Translations under genes and position numbers: made by a program
Source of the DNA: Thiohalomonas denitrificans
GTDB taxonomy: Bacteria; Pseudomonadota; Gammaproteobacteria; Thiohalomonadales; Thiohalomonadaceae
DNA: 64,000 nt
Direction: 5' to 3'
Assembly (NCBI GenBank): GCA_020725115.1
Contig: DYFR01000003.1
Location: forward strand, 62,001-126,000
The notes under the pieces: model-generated
Databases searched by the model: none
What the model saw: the letters and a program-made list of their open reading frames with translations, nothing else
Told to the model about the DNA's origin: nothing
In this document: piece after piece, positions 20,467 to 29,401 of the stretch
How the letters are laid out: each line of letters starts with the position of its first letter
How positions within the stretch are numbered: position 1 is the first letter of the stretch

Positions 20467-21339
20467 TCAGGCCGGCAGGGCGATGCGCAGATACCAGGCG
20501 GTCAGCTGTTCGCCCCACAGCAGGGCGATCCAGCCCGCGATGGCCAGATAGGGGCCGAAGGGGATGGGGATATTGCGATCCCGCCCGCGAAACACGATCA
20601 GGCTGAGGCCGATGATCGCACCGACGGCGGAAGAGAGGAGGATGATCAGTGGCAGGCTCTGCCAGCCGAGCCAGGCACCGAACAGGGCGAACAGCTTGAA
20701 ATCGCCATAACCCATGCCTTCCTTGCCGGTAAGCAAGCGAAACAGATGGTAGATGAGCCAGAGTGACAGATAGCCCGCTACGGCACCAACGATGCTGGCA
20801 TGGCTGTCGGTATAGATACCGAACAGGCTGAGCAGTAACCCGAGCCAGAGCCAGGGCAGGGTGATGCTGTCGGGGAGTAGTTGCTTGTCGAAATCAACGA
20901 AGCTGAGTGCGATGAGCGTCCAGGTCAGCAGGACGGCGAACAGGCCCTGCCAGGTAAAGCCGAAGTGCAGTGCCGTTACCACCGTCAGCACGGCGGTCAG
21001 TATTTCCACCGCCGGATAGCGCAGTGAAATGTGGGCGCCGCAGGCACGGCAGCGGCCACGCAGCAACAGGTAGCTGAGAACGGGGATATTGTCGCGGGCG
21101 CTTACCATGTGGCCGCAGTGCGGGCAGCGCGAGCGCGGCATGACCAGATCGAAACGCTCCTCCGGTACCGCTTCTTTGCCGGCCAGCGCCTCGCAGTCAC
21201 GGCGCCAGCCGCGTTCCATCATCAGCGGCAGGCGGTAGATCACCACGTTGAGGAAGCTGCCGACTACCAGCCCGATCAAGGCGGCTACCGGAGCAAGCAG
21301 CAGCGGTTCTGCCATGGCAACAACCAAGGAGTCAGTCAT
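20467..21339 (-). CDS. pilD: PilD, prepilin peptidase / N-methyltransferase
   Basis: PilD cleaves the leader of type IV prepilins and methylates the new N terminus at the inner membrane. The 290-residue product has about eight hydrophobic helices, the N-terminal domain with two CxxC pairs (CPHCGHMVSARDNIP and CRACGAH), and the two catalytic Asp regions (FVDFDKQLLPD and GYGDFKLFALFGAWLG). It follows pilC in the pil operon and would process PilA encoded at 26 kb. Confidence 0.95.
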   Translation of the reverse strand: MTDSLVVAMAEPLLLAPVAALIGLVVGSFLNVVIYRLPLMMERGWRRDCEALAGKEAVPEERFDLVMPRSRCPHCGHMVSARDNIPVLSYLLLRGRCRACGAHISLRYPAVEILTAVLTVVTALHFGFTWQGLFAVLLTWTLIALSFVDFDKQLLPDSITLPWLWLGLLLSLFGIYTDSHASIVGAVAGYLSLWLIYHLFRLLTGKEGMGYGDFKLFALFGAWLGWQSLPLIILLSSAVGAIIGLSLIVFRGRDRNIPIPFGPYLAIAGWIALLWGEQLTAWYLRIALPA

Positions 21340-21354
21340 CTGTTTGGTTATTCG

Positions 21355-22587
21355 TTATACCGCCTGACCCATCTTGAAGATCGGCAGGTACATGGCGATG
21401 ACCAGACCACCGATCAGGATGCCAAGTACCGCCATGATCAGCGGTTCCATCAGGCTGCTCATGGCATCGACGGCGTTGTCCACCTCCTCTTCGTAGAAGT
21501 CGGCCACCTTGGAGAGCATGGTATCGATGGAACCCGCCTCCTCGCCAATGGCAACCATCTGGCAGACCATATTGGGAAATACCCCCGCCTGAGTCATGGA
21601 GACATTCAGCGCCTGGCCGCCTGAAACCTCATCGCGCATCTTGAGCACGGCCTTGCTGTAGACCACATTACCTACAGCCCCGGCGACAGAGTCCATGGCC
21701 TCCACCAGGGGGACGCCGGCGGCGAACATGGTGGAGAGGGTACGGGCATAGCGGGCGATGGCTGCCTTGACCAGGATGTCACCGACCACGGGAAGTTTGA
21801 GTGACAGCCGCTGCAGGGCCTCATTCAGACGGCGTGAGCGTTTGTTGGCCTGGACAAAGGCATAACCGGCCAGGCCGAGGCCACCAAAGATGGCCCACCA
21901 CCATTCGACGAAGATATTTGACAGGCTAACCACCATCAGCGTCAGGGCCGGCAGATCCGCGCCAAAGCCGGCGAAGACGGCCTGGAACTGGGGAATGACG
22001 AAGATCAGCAGGATGGCGGTAACGATGAAAGCCACCACCATGACGGAGATGGGATAAAACATGGCCTTCTTGATCTTGGCCTTGATGGCCTCGGTCTTTT
22101 CCTTGTAGGTGGCGATCTTGTTCAGCAGGGAGTCGAGGATACCGGCTTGTTCGCCTGCATGAATCAGATTACAGGTCAGGGCATCGAACTGATTCGGGTG
22201 CTTGCGCAGCGCCTCGGCCAGGGCGAGGCCGCCCTCCACATCGGCCTTGACGGCCAGCACCAGGTCGCGCATGGAGGGGTTTTCATGGCCGCGGCCGATG
22301 ATCTCGAAGGACTGCACCAGCGGCACACCGGAGGTCATCATGGTGGCAAGCTGGCGCGAAAATATGGCGATGTCCTTGGGGGTGATCGTTTTCTTGCCGG
22401 CGGCAAACAGCGGTTTGGATTTTTTGCGTACCTTGAGCGGATTGATACCCTGGCGGCGCAGCTCGGCCCGGGCCTGGGCATCGCTGTCAGCCTGCAATTC
22501 GCCCTTGACGCGGCTGTTGCGCTTGTCGAGTCCTTCCCAGATAAAGATGTCGGTCTTGCGTGGTTTAACCTTGTCCTTGCTCGCCAT
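21355..22587 (-). CDS. pilC: PilC, type IV pilus inner membrane platform protein
   Basis: PilC is the polytopic platform that couples the PilB motor to pilin assembly. The 410-residue product has two tandem GspF domains (with FSRQLATMMTSGVPLVQS and YARTLSTMFAAGVPLVEA) and about three membrane helices. It lies 2 nt after pilB and 15 nt before pilD. Confidence 0.96.
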   Translation of the reverse strand: MASKDKVKPRKTDIFIWEGLDKRNSRVKGELQADSDAQARAELRRQGINPLKVRKKSKPLFAAGKKTITPKDIAIFSRQLATMMTSGVPLVQSFEIIGRGHENPSMRDLVLAVKADVEGGLALAEALRKHPNQFDALTCNLIHAGEQAGILDSLLNKIATYKEKTEAIKAKIKKAMFYPISVMVVAFIVTAILLIFVIPQFQAVFAGFGADLPALTLMVVSLSNIFVEWWWAIFGGLGLAGYAFVQANKRSRRLNEALQRLSLKLPVVGDILVKAAIARYARTLSTMFAAGVPLVEAMDSVAGAVGNVVYSKAVLKMRDEVSGGQALNVSMTQAGVFPNMVCQMVAIGEEAGSIDTMLSKVADFYEEEVDNAVDAMSSLMEPLIMAVLGILIGGLVIAMYLPIFKMGQAV

Positions 22588-22589
22588 GA

Positions 22590-24305
22590 TTAATCCTTCG
22601 TCACGCGGTTGATTTCTTCCAGACTGGTGAGGCCGGCCATGGCCTTGAGCAGGCCGGAACGGCGCAGATCATTGATGCCTTCCTTTTTTGCCTGCTCGGC
22701 GATCTCCATGGCATTGGCGCCTTCCAGTATGCACTTCTGCATCGCCTCGGAGATGGGCATGACCTGATAGATGCCGGTGCGTCCCTTGTAGCCCTGATTG
22801 CATTGATCGCAGCCCACGGCCTTGTAAAGCTTGAATTGCTTGGCGATATCCTCTGCAGTAAAGCCTTCCTCCAGCAGTATCGCATTCGGCACTTCATCCA
22901 CTGCCTTGCAATTATTGCACAGACGGCGGGCCAGACGCTGGGCAATAATCAGCAGCAATGCCGAGGCAACGTTGTAGGCAGGGATGCCCATATTGGCCAG
23001 GCGGGTGATGGTCTGTGGGGCATCGTTGGTGTGCAGGGTGGAGAGTACCAGGTGACCGGTCTGGGCGGCCTTGATGGCGATCTCGCCTGTTTCCAGATCA
23101 CGAATTTCACCGACCATCACGATATCCGGATCCTGGCGCAGGAAGGCGCGCAGGGCGGCGGCGAAGGTCAGGCCCACCTTGGGGTTGACGTTGACCTGGT
23201 TGATGCCGGGCAGGTTGATTTCCGCCGGGTCTTCGGCCGTCGAGATATTGCGTTCCGGCGTGTTGAGGATGTTGAGGCCGGTATACAGCGATACGGTCTT
23301 GCCGGAGCCGGTTGGGCCGGTGACCAGGATCATGCCGTAGGGACGGTTGAGGGCGTCCATATAGGCTTCTTTCTGCTCCGGCTCGTAGCCCAGCATGTCG
23401 ATTCCCAGTTTGGCACTGGAGGGGTCGAGAATACGCATTACTATCTTCTCGCCCCACAGGGTCGGGCAGGTGCTGACGCGGAAGTCGATGGCGCGGGTCT
23501 TGGACAGGGTCAGCTTGATACGGCCATCCTGGGGCACGCGCCGCTCGGAGATGTCCAGACGCGACATGACCTTGATGCGGGCGGAAATTTTTGTTGCCAG
23601 GGCGATGGGGGGATTGGTTACCTCGCGCAGCATGCCGTCCTGACGGATGCGTACGCGGTAGAACTTCTCATAGGGTTCGAAGTGGATGTCGGAAGCGCCG
23701 CGGTTGATGGCGTCGAGCAGAACCTTGTTGACGAAACGCACTACCGGCGTATCGTCGACGTCGGAGCTGGATACGTCGGCACCCGCATCCTCTTCTTCGG
23801 CCGATATCTCCAGACCGTCCAGATCCACATCTGACAGATCGGAGAGGCCGGTATCGCTGGACTCCAGCGCCTTGTCGATAATGCGACCGAGCTTGTCTTC
23901 CTCGACCAGAATGGCCTCGGTATTCATGCCGACGTGGAATTTGATTTCATCCAGCGCGGCCAGATTGGTGGGGTCGGAGACGGCCACGAACAGGCGGGCG
24001 CCGCGCTTGAAGAGCGGCAGGGCGCGATGGGTACGCACCAGTTTTTCGTCTACCAGCTTGACGACGTCCGGATCGATATCCATGGCGGCGATATCGACCA
24101 GAGGCACACCGAACTCATGGGCGCTGGCGGTGGCGATTTCGCGCCCCCCCACCAAACGCTGCTCGACCAGATAGGTAACGAACGGGGTGCGTTTTCTGGT
24201 TGCCTGTTCGAAGGCCTTTTCGGCATCCGCTTCGGAGAGCAGCCCATCGCGCACCAGGCGCCGGGCGACGCCGCTCATGGGCAGTTTGCTTGTGGTCGTG
24301 GCCAT
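22590..24305 (-). CDS. pilB: PilB, type IV pilus extension ATPase
   Basis: PilB is the hexameric ATPase that powers pilus extension and also DNA uptake in competent species. The 571-residue product has the N-terminal GspE-N domain, Walker A GPTGSGKTVSLYTG, the Asp and His boxes (FLRQDPDIVMVGEIRD, QTGHLVLSTLHTNDA) and a tetracysteine zinc site (CNNC and CDQC). No pilT is visible in this window. It is the first gene of the operon, with 117 nt between it and the transposon end upstream. Confidence 0.96.
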   Translation of the reverse strand: MATTTSKLPMSGVARRLVRDGLLSEADAEKAFEQATRKRTPFVTYLVEQRLVGGREIATASAHEFGVPLVDIAAMDIDPDVVKLVDEKLVRTHRALPLFKRGARLFVAVSDPTNLAALDEIKFHVGMNTEAILVEEDKLGRIIDKALESSDTGLSDLSDVDLDGLEISAEEEDAGADVSSSDVDDTPVVRFVNKVLLDAINRGASDIHFEPYEKFYRVRIRQDGMLREVTNPPIALATKISARIKVMSRLDISERRVPQDGRIKLTLSKTRAIDFRVSTCPTLWGEKIVMRILDPSSAKLGIDMLGYEPEQKEAYMDALNRPYGMILVTGPTGSGKTVSLYTGLNILNTPERNISTAEDPAEINLPGINQVNVNPKVGLTFAAALRAFLRQDPDIVMVGEIRDLETGEIAIKAAQTGHLVLSTLHTNDAPQTITRLANMGIPAYNVASALLLIIAQRLARRLCNNCKAVDEVPNAILLEEGFTAEDIAKQFKLYKAVGCDQCNQGYKGRTGIYQVMPISEAMQKCILEGANAMEIAEQAKKEGINDLRRSGLLKAMAGLTSLEEINRVTKD

Positions 24306-24418
24306 CGGATCAGGTAACCAGTTATATGAGGAACTGCGTTACTTTAGCACATCTTTTTAACGACATTTCTACCGAGAAAAAGTCGCTTCTTAGGGTGTGA
24401 CACAGTCCCTGAAAAATT

Positions 24419-25323
24419 GGGGTCAGGTCTTGCGTTGTTGCATATGCTGTCGAACAACCCGTCCTATAGTAGCCGGGTGGATATTAAAGAAACGGGCGAT
24501 TTCCTGGTAGCTGTATGCGCCGGTGCTATAGGCCGCCACGATGACATCGTTGCGATCAGGAAACTGGGCGGCAAGTTCGGACAAGGTGAGGGCTGGGTTT
24601 CGACGCTGCACATGTGGAATATTCAATATATCCCCTTGTGCCCGGATATTTTGCTGCACTTTTGCAACAAAACTGTCATCGCCCAGGTAAATTTGCTGGC
24701 GGAGGTCGGACCAGAGGTTGCGTTGCACGCCCTCGGCCACAAAGGCACGATACCGACGCTGGGCTTCGTCCCGTCCAGTACCGAACTGCGCCAGCAGCCA
24801 GTCGGTGCTTAGCCATGGTGGACATGACGCTTCCCCTGCAGTCGCTCCGTAGCTGCTCCAGGGCCAATCTGCGGCCTCTTCGACCATGCGCGCCCTGACC
24901 GGATTCAGCACAACGTATCGCGCCAGTTCCAGCAGATAGCTGTCTCGATCGACCAGGATAGCCTTGAATCGCCCCTGGAATACATGTCCCGTGCGGCGGT
25001 GCCGTCGGTTCGACGCTTGGGTGTAAACTCCGTTGAGATGACGCATCCCATGGGACAGATTGCCTTCCGGGGTTGCCACCACCAAGTGGTAATGATTGCT
25101 CATGAGGCAATAGGCATGACAGAGCCAATTGCAGCGTTTGACCACATCGGCGAGCGTGGCGAGAAAGTACTGCCGGTCATCGTCATCGTCGAAGATGTTC
25201 TCCCGGCGGTCACCACGCGACGTAACGTGATAGAGGGCGCCGTCGAACTCGATTCTCAAGGGCCTGGCCATGGGCGGGAGTCTAGCAGGCGGGGGCGGGT
25301 GCTACAATGCAAGACCTGACCCC
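24419..25323 (-). mobile_element. RAYT (REP-associated tyrosine transposase) element
   Basis: The transposase gene is bracketed by a perfect 15-nt inverted repeat: GGGGTCAGGTCTTGC at 24419-24433 and its reverse complement at 25309-25323. The left copy sits at the very 3' end of the gene and the right copy just upstream of its start. Four further copies of the right-end sequence follow at 25351-25639. This matches a Y1/HUH transposase with its own end sequences. Confidence 0.75.
24423..25271 (-). CDS. Y1 (HUH) transposase, RAYT / IS200-like family
   Basis: This 282-residue protein is a single-strand DNA transposase of the REP-associated type. It has the opening MARPLRIEFDGALYHVTSRG, the metal-binding HUH motif in MSNHYHLVVATP, the lone catalytic Tyr in the ARYVVLNPVRA helix, and a basic GHVFQGRFKA strand. 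The C-terminal 70 residues form an HTH-like extension (SYQEIARFFNIHPATIGR), typical of the longer RAYT class. RAYTs are usually single-copy and act on nearby palindromic repeats. The gene appears intact. Confidence 0.9.
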   Translation of the reverse strand: MARPLRIEFDGALYHVTSRGDRRENIFDDDDDRQYFLATLADVVKRCNWLCHAYCLMSNHYHLVVATPEGNLSHGMRHLNGVYTQASNRRHRRTGHVFQGRFKAILVDRDSYLLELARYVVLNPVRARMVEEAADWPWSSYGATAGEASCPPWLSTDWLLAQFGTGRDEAQRRYRAFVAEGVQRNLWSDLRQQIYLGDDSFVAKVQQNIRAQGDILNIPHVQRRNPALTLSELAAQFPDRNDVIVAAYSTGAYSYQEIARFFNIHPATIGRVVRQHMQQRKT

Positions 25324-25639
25324 CTTCTTTCTTAGGACCCCCTTCTTTCTTAGCAGGCGGGGGCGGGTGCTACAATGCAAGACCTGACCCCCTTCTTTCT
25401 TCTTCATCTGGACCGCAAAGGCCAACGACATCCTGCAGAAAGTCGTGCGCGCCAATCGCCGATTAAGTTCCAAACAGAATGAAGCACTACACTAGCAGGC
25501 GGGGGCGGGTGCTACAATGCAAGACCTGACCCCCTTCTTCCCTTCTTTCTTAGCAGGCGGGGGCGGGTGCTACAATGCAAGACCTGACCCCCTTCTTTCG
25601 GGGCGGGTGCTACAATGCAAGACCTGACCCCCTTCTTTC
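25283..25639 (+). repeat. Array of five RAYT-end repeats
   Basis: A unit of about 48 nt (TAGCAGGCGGGGGCGGGTGC, then a TACAATGC, AAGACCTGACCCC and CTTCTTTC part) occurs at about 25283, 25351, 25493, 25551 and, truncated at its 5' end, 25599. The first copy is the transposase upstream end. Spacing is irregular (68, 142, 58 and 48 nt). Copies are almost identical, so amplification looks recent. The segment between copies 2 and 3 is a transposase remnant from another IS. Confidence 0.9.
25403..25495 (+). pseudogene. 3' remnant of an IS630-like transposase gene
   Basis: Between two RAYT-end repeats, the plus strand encodes a 30-residue C-terminal tail that reads FIWTAKANDILQKVVRAN and onward to a TAG which is the first bases of the next repeat. 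The WTA-x-A-x-x-I-L-x-K pattern resembles the extreme C terminus of IS630/Tc1-type DDE transposases. No upstream part of such a gene is present, so only a fragment was captured. The assignment rests on a short match from memory. Confidence 0.45.
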
Positions 25640-25780
25640 AACTTATTGATGGCATTTCTAGTGGTCCGAGGCATCGCATATGCAATGTGTGACAGAAGTG
25701 TTGAATCGCTTCGGTAAGCAGAAGTATGTCGCTCAAACCAGAATGCTTGGGCGGGCGTGGGGCGTTGGGGGGAATACATT
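25640..25780. other. Unassigned spacer between RAYT repeats and the pilA terminator
   Basis: These 141 nt carry no gene I can support. Short open frames exist on both strands but none has a recognisable family pattern or ribosome binding site. It may be debris of earlier insertions. With the repeat array it makes up the 589-nt non-coding stretch between the transposase and pilA. Confidence 0.5.
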
Positions 25781-25814
25781 AAATAAAGGGCGGGATACTT
25801 GAGTATCCCGCCCT
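25781..25814 (-). terminator. Rho-independent terminator of pilA
   Basis: A perfect 12-bp stem (GGGCGGGATACT with AGTATCCCGCCC, loop of 2) is followed on the minus strand by a T-rich run (TTTATTTA). It lies 46 nt beyond the pilA stop, as expected for a highly expressed pilin gene. Confidence 0.9.
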
Positions 25815-25860
25815 CTTCGGCAAGTTGGCCAGCCGGATGGTGTTGATCTACAGCTAACGC

Positions 25861-26286
25861 TTAGACACGGCAGTTGGCCGGGACGTGCTTGTTCTCACCA
25901 CCGGTCCTGACGCAGGCCCACAGAATGGCAGCACCACCTGCACCCGGGGGGGTCGGGCGGAGATCCAGCACCACGCTACCCGCTGCAGCGGTCATGGTGA
26001 TAGTGATGATACCCGTGGCAGTAGCGCAGCTCATCGACGCTACGTTACCAATCGCTGCGGTTATCTCGGTGACGCCAAGGCAGGCATTGGTGGGCAGGGT
26101 GCCTCCGTTTGCCGAGATGTTCTCGCTAACTGTGGTTTTGGCAGCACCCGCTACGGCCAAGCCTTCAGAAACACGGGCGCGGATGGTGTAGTCCTGATAG
26201 GCCGGCAGCGCGATGGCGGCCAGGATGCCGATGATCGCGACCACGATCATCAGTTCGATAAGGGTAAAGCCGGCTTGCTTCTGCAT
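25861..26286 (-). CDS. pilA: PilA, type IV major pilin
   Basis: This 141-residue prepilin is the pilus subunit. It has a 6-residue positive leader (MQKQAG), the cleavage site before [17 protein letters not shown] with Glu5, the long N-terminal helix, and a Cys pair near the C terminus (WACVRTGG and PANC) that would close the D-region loop. A second Cys pair lies in the middle. A sigma-54 promoter sits about 62 nt upstream and a strong terminator downstream. PilR, its expected activator, is encoded 2 kb away. Its location between a RAYT array and TA genes suggests a variable locus. Confidence 0.96.
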   Translation of the reverse strand: MQKQAGFTLIELMIVVAIIGILAAIALPAYQDYTIRARVSEGLAVAGAAKTTVSENISANGGTLPTNACLGVTEITAAIGNVASMSCATATGIITITMTAAAGSVVLDLRPTPPGAGGAAILWACVRTGGENKHVPANCRV

Positions 26287-26347
26287 GATCTTTCTCTCCT
26301 TTGTGAAACCGAATCCCGGATGGGATGAATGACACCGTCGTTATTTA

Positions 26348-26363
26348 AGCATTCTGCGTGCCA
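26348..26363 (-). promoter_or_regulatory. Sigma-54 (-24/-12) promoter of pilA
   Basis: On the minus strand the sequence is TGGCACGCAGAATGCT, matching the consensus TGGCACG-N4-TTGCA at both the GG (-24) and GC (-12) with correct spacing; only one -12 base differs. It lies about 62 nt upstream of the pilA start. PilA is classically sigma-54 and PilR dependent. Confidence 0.85.
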
Positions 26364-26457
26364 GTGCCACAAGCGGGGAAAGTGTGACCGGATGCGCAGG
26401 TTGGATGGGCATTTTTACGCTCGTGGGTGGGGGATAGGCGTATGGGCTGACGTTGGT

Positions 26458-26481
26458 TGTCGGAAAGTGACGACAATTGTC
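26458..26481. promoter_or_regulatory. Candidate PilR upstream activating site
   Basis: A perfect 10-bp palindrome GACAATTGTC (26472-26481) plus another TGTC at 26458-26461 lies about 100 nt upstream of the -24 element. TGTC-type half sites are known for PilR in Pseudomonas, and the distance suits an enhancer. It overlaps the start of the intergenic region next to the tumA-like stop. Confidence 0.45.
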
Positions 26482-26492
26482 AGTCCAAGGCA

Positions 26493-26849
26493 TCAAGCCG
26501 CATCCCTTACCTGGGCGTGAATGACGATCTCGTCGAATGGCGCCGACAGCACGCCGCGTGCATCCCGATCCAGCAGGCCGAGGCCGGTCAGCGCCGCGAC
26601 GTCGGTGTGGATGTTCTTGTAGTCGCGTCCCAGCGCCTGGGCGAGTTGCCGGGTGTTGAGTCCTTCGTGTTCGGCTACATGACGCAGCAGCTCCAGGCGT
26701 TTCTCCGTGATGGCTGAAAACAGCGCGTTCAGGCTGTCGAAGGCCAGGCGCGGAACCGTGTCTTCGTCACTTTGCGCTCGGCGCCATGTCTCGGCAAAGG
26801 CCTTCAGTGCCGCAGCCGGTTTCATCACTTCGATCTCGATTCGATTCAT
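26493..26849 (-). CDS. TumA-like antitoxin, HVO_A0114-type winged helix
   Basis: This 118-residue protein carries a winged-helix DNA-binding domain (RLELLRHVAEHEGLNTRQLA, then YKNIHTDVAALTGLGLL) like HVO_A0114-type regulators. Such proteins pair with DUF6516 toxins as TumA antitoxins. Its ATG at 26849 overlaps the upstream gene stop by 4 nt, so the two are co-translated, toxin first. It probably also represses the operon. An upstream in-frame ATG at 26879 lies inside the toxin gene and is less likely. Confidence 0.75.
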   Translation of the reverse strand: MNRIEIEVMKPAAALKAFAETWRRAQSDEDTVPRLAFDSLNALFSAITEKRLELLRHVAEHEGLNTRQLAQALGRDYKNIHTDVAALTGLGLLDRDARGVLSAPFDEIVIHAQVRDAA

Positions 26850-27136
26850 CACCACCTCCAGCCCGCCAGACGGGCACAATCGTGCTGGAATTCGGCCACC
26901 AGCTTTTCTACCGAATCGAAGCGGTAGGGGATTTCCTGTTCGCCACGATGGATATGATCGCCCTTGCCCGCCTCATTGTCGTAACGCACCACACACTCCT
27001 TGCCGCGACTGCAATGGAGCCGGTACTTGAGTCCGTGGGGACGCTCGGCAGATGTTGTCGGCAGTTGCCAGACAACCATTTCGATAACCAGCTCGCCTTG
27101 CCTGCTTTTGTACCTGAATAGCTGCCGTGCCTTCAT
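26849..27136 (-). CDS. TumE-like toxin (DUF6516)
   Basis: This 95-residue protein resembles the DUF6516/TumE family: MKARQLFRYKSRQGELVIEM at the start, a central HGLKYRLHCSRG stretch, and VRYDNEAGKGDHIH, where the DxxxGKGDHxH pattern is typical. The family is described as toxin of TumE-TumA type II modules; the target is not clear from sequence. A good sigma-70 promoter lies directly upstream and the antitoxin gene overlaps downstream. Confidence 0.75.
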   Translation of the reverse strand: MKARQLFRYKSRQGELVIEMVVWQLPTTSAERPHGLKYRLHCSRGKECVVRYDNEAGKGDHIHRGEQEIPYRFDSVEKLVAEFQHDCARLAGWRW

Positions 27137-27137
27137 G

Positions 27138-27172
27138 ATGGTTTAGCATACCATAATCAAGGGACATATCAA
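27138..27172 (-). promoter_or_regulatory. Promoter and operator of the tumE-tumA pair
   Basis: On the minus strand, TTGATA (27167-27172) and TATGCT (27145-27150) are separated by 16 nt. The -10 is embedded in an inverted repeat ATGGT-N7-ACCAT (27138-27154), a plausible autorepression site. Transcription would begin very close to the ATG at 27136, so the leader is minimal. Confidence 0.55.
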
Positions 27173-27220
27173 GGATGGATGAGGCGGTGAAGTGGGGTCT
27201 TGCATGATGGCGCGCGGCCG

Positions 27221-27532
27221 TCATGGGGTGTCCTCATCCTTCTGCAAGGCAGCGTCAACATCCTGGCCGCCATAGAACACGCCAAGGATGGTCACTGCTT
27301 CGTCATCTGCAGTGAGGGCGATTGTCACGCGGCATCTGAAACTGGTGATTCTCAATCCGGGACGGATGTCATCCCGTTTGGTTCCCCGATGTGGGAAGGT
27401 ATCGAAGCCTTCGCAGTACTCCATGATCGAGTTGACGAAGTCGATCCCCCTACGAGGGCTGGAGTTTTCCGCGATGTATCGGTAAAGGGCTTCGAGCTGT
27501 GCAGCAGCACGGCGTGAGTAGACGATGCGCAC
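27221..27532 (-). CDS. ParE/RelE-type toxin
   Basis: This 103-residue protein has the RelE/ParE fold pattern: MRIVYSRRAAAQLEALYRYIAE, then FPHRGTKRDDIRPGLR and a strand pair ending VTILGVFYGG. The pattern is closer to ParE (gyrase-poisoning) than to RelE RNases, as Arg/Tyr catalytic residues of RelE are not evident. The gene starts 2 nt after the antitoxin gene. A Glu/Asp-rich tail follows the fold. Confidence 0.85.
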   Translation of the reverse strand: MRIVYSRRAAAQLEALYRYIAENSSPRRGIDFVNSIMEYCEGFDTFPHRGTKRDDIRPGLRITSFRCRVTIALTADDEAVTILGVFYGGQDVDAALQKDEDTP

Positions 27533-27534
27533 TT

Positions 27535-27816
27535 CTACGAGCGCCCCTTCACTGTTTCCTCATGCAACGCCGCCAGCCGTGCCCGGACATCAACATTGCT
27601 GACAAGGCTGGAAGGATCAGTCGTCACCTCATCGTAAGCAGCTGCAACTTCGGCCCGCAACCAAGTATCAAGAGCGCGATCGCGTGCAAAAAGCGCCCTC
27701 AATCCATCACGGATAACCTCGCTTTCTGTTGCATATTCGCCGGAGGCAACCTTGGATTTTACGGTCTCTGCCATCTCTTTTGGCAGGGTGATGCTTAGTT
27801 GCTGGGTAGTACGCAT
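27535..27816 (-). CDS. ParD-type antitoxin
   Basis: This 93-residue protein has an N-terminal ribbon-helix-helix (QLSITLPKEMAETVKSKVAS, then EYATESEVIRDGLRAL) and a C-terminal toxin-binding tail. Order antitoxin-toxin and the 2-nt gap fit a parDE module. The pair sits between the TumE module and pilR, making a small defence or addiction cluster next to pilA. Confidence 0.88.
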   Translation of the reverse strand: MRTTQQLSITLPKEMAETVKSKVASGEYATESEVIRDGLRALFARDRALDTWLRAEVAAAYDEVTTDPSSLVSNVDVRARLAALHEETVKGRS

Positions 27817-27831
27817 GGCGCGATCTCTGTG

Positions 27832-27852
27832 GGATTAAATAATACTAAATCC
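27832..27852. promoter_or_regulatory. Candidate ParD operator
   Basis: An inverted repeat GGATT-N11-AATCC, AT-rich in the centre with a TATTAT-like -10 on the minus strand, lies 16 nt upstream of the parD start. RHH antitoxins usually autoregulate at such sites. No good -35 is visible. From here to the pilR stop at 28019, about 170 nt, I see no other gene. Confidence 0.4.
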
Positions 27853-28018
27853 TACTCTTGGGGTTTCCAGGTGTCCAGCGCGAGAAAAAGAGGTCGTGAG
27901 GTACATGCCCGTACCCGGCTACGACAAATCAAATGCTTACACATTGGCACTGCCGCCGCCGGTTTTTGAGCCAGCGCCTTCGCCCACGGAGTGGCTCTTC
28001 CAGCAGGTGGCTGCGGGG

Positions 28019-29397
<1,379 letters not shown>

Positions 29398-29401
<4 letters not shown>

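Noticed and set aside
25283-25639. CRISPR-like regularly repeated units
   Set aside because: Units are about 48 nt with irregular or no spacers, are adjacent to a RAYT, and no cas genes are present.
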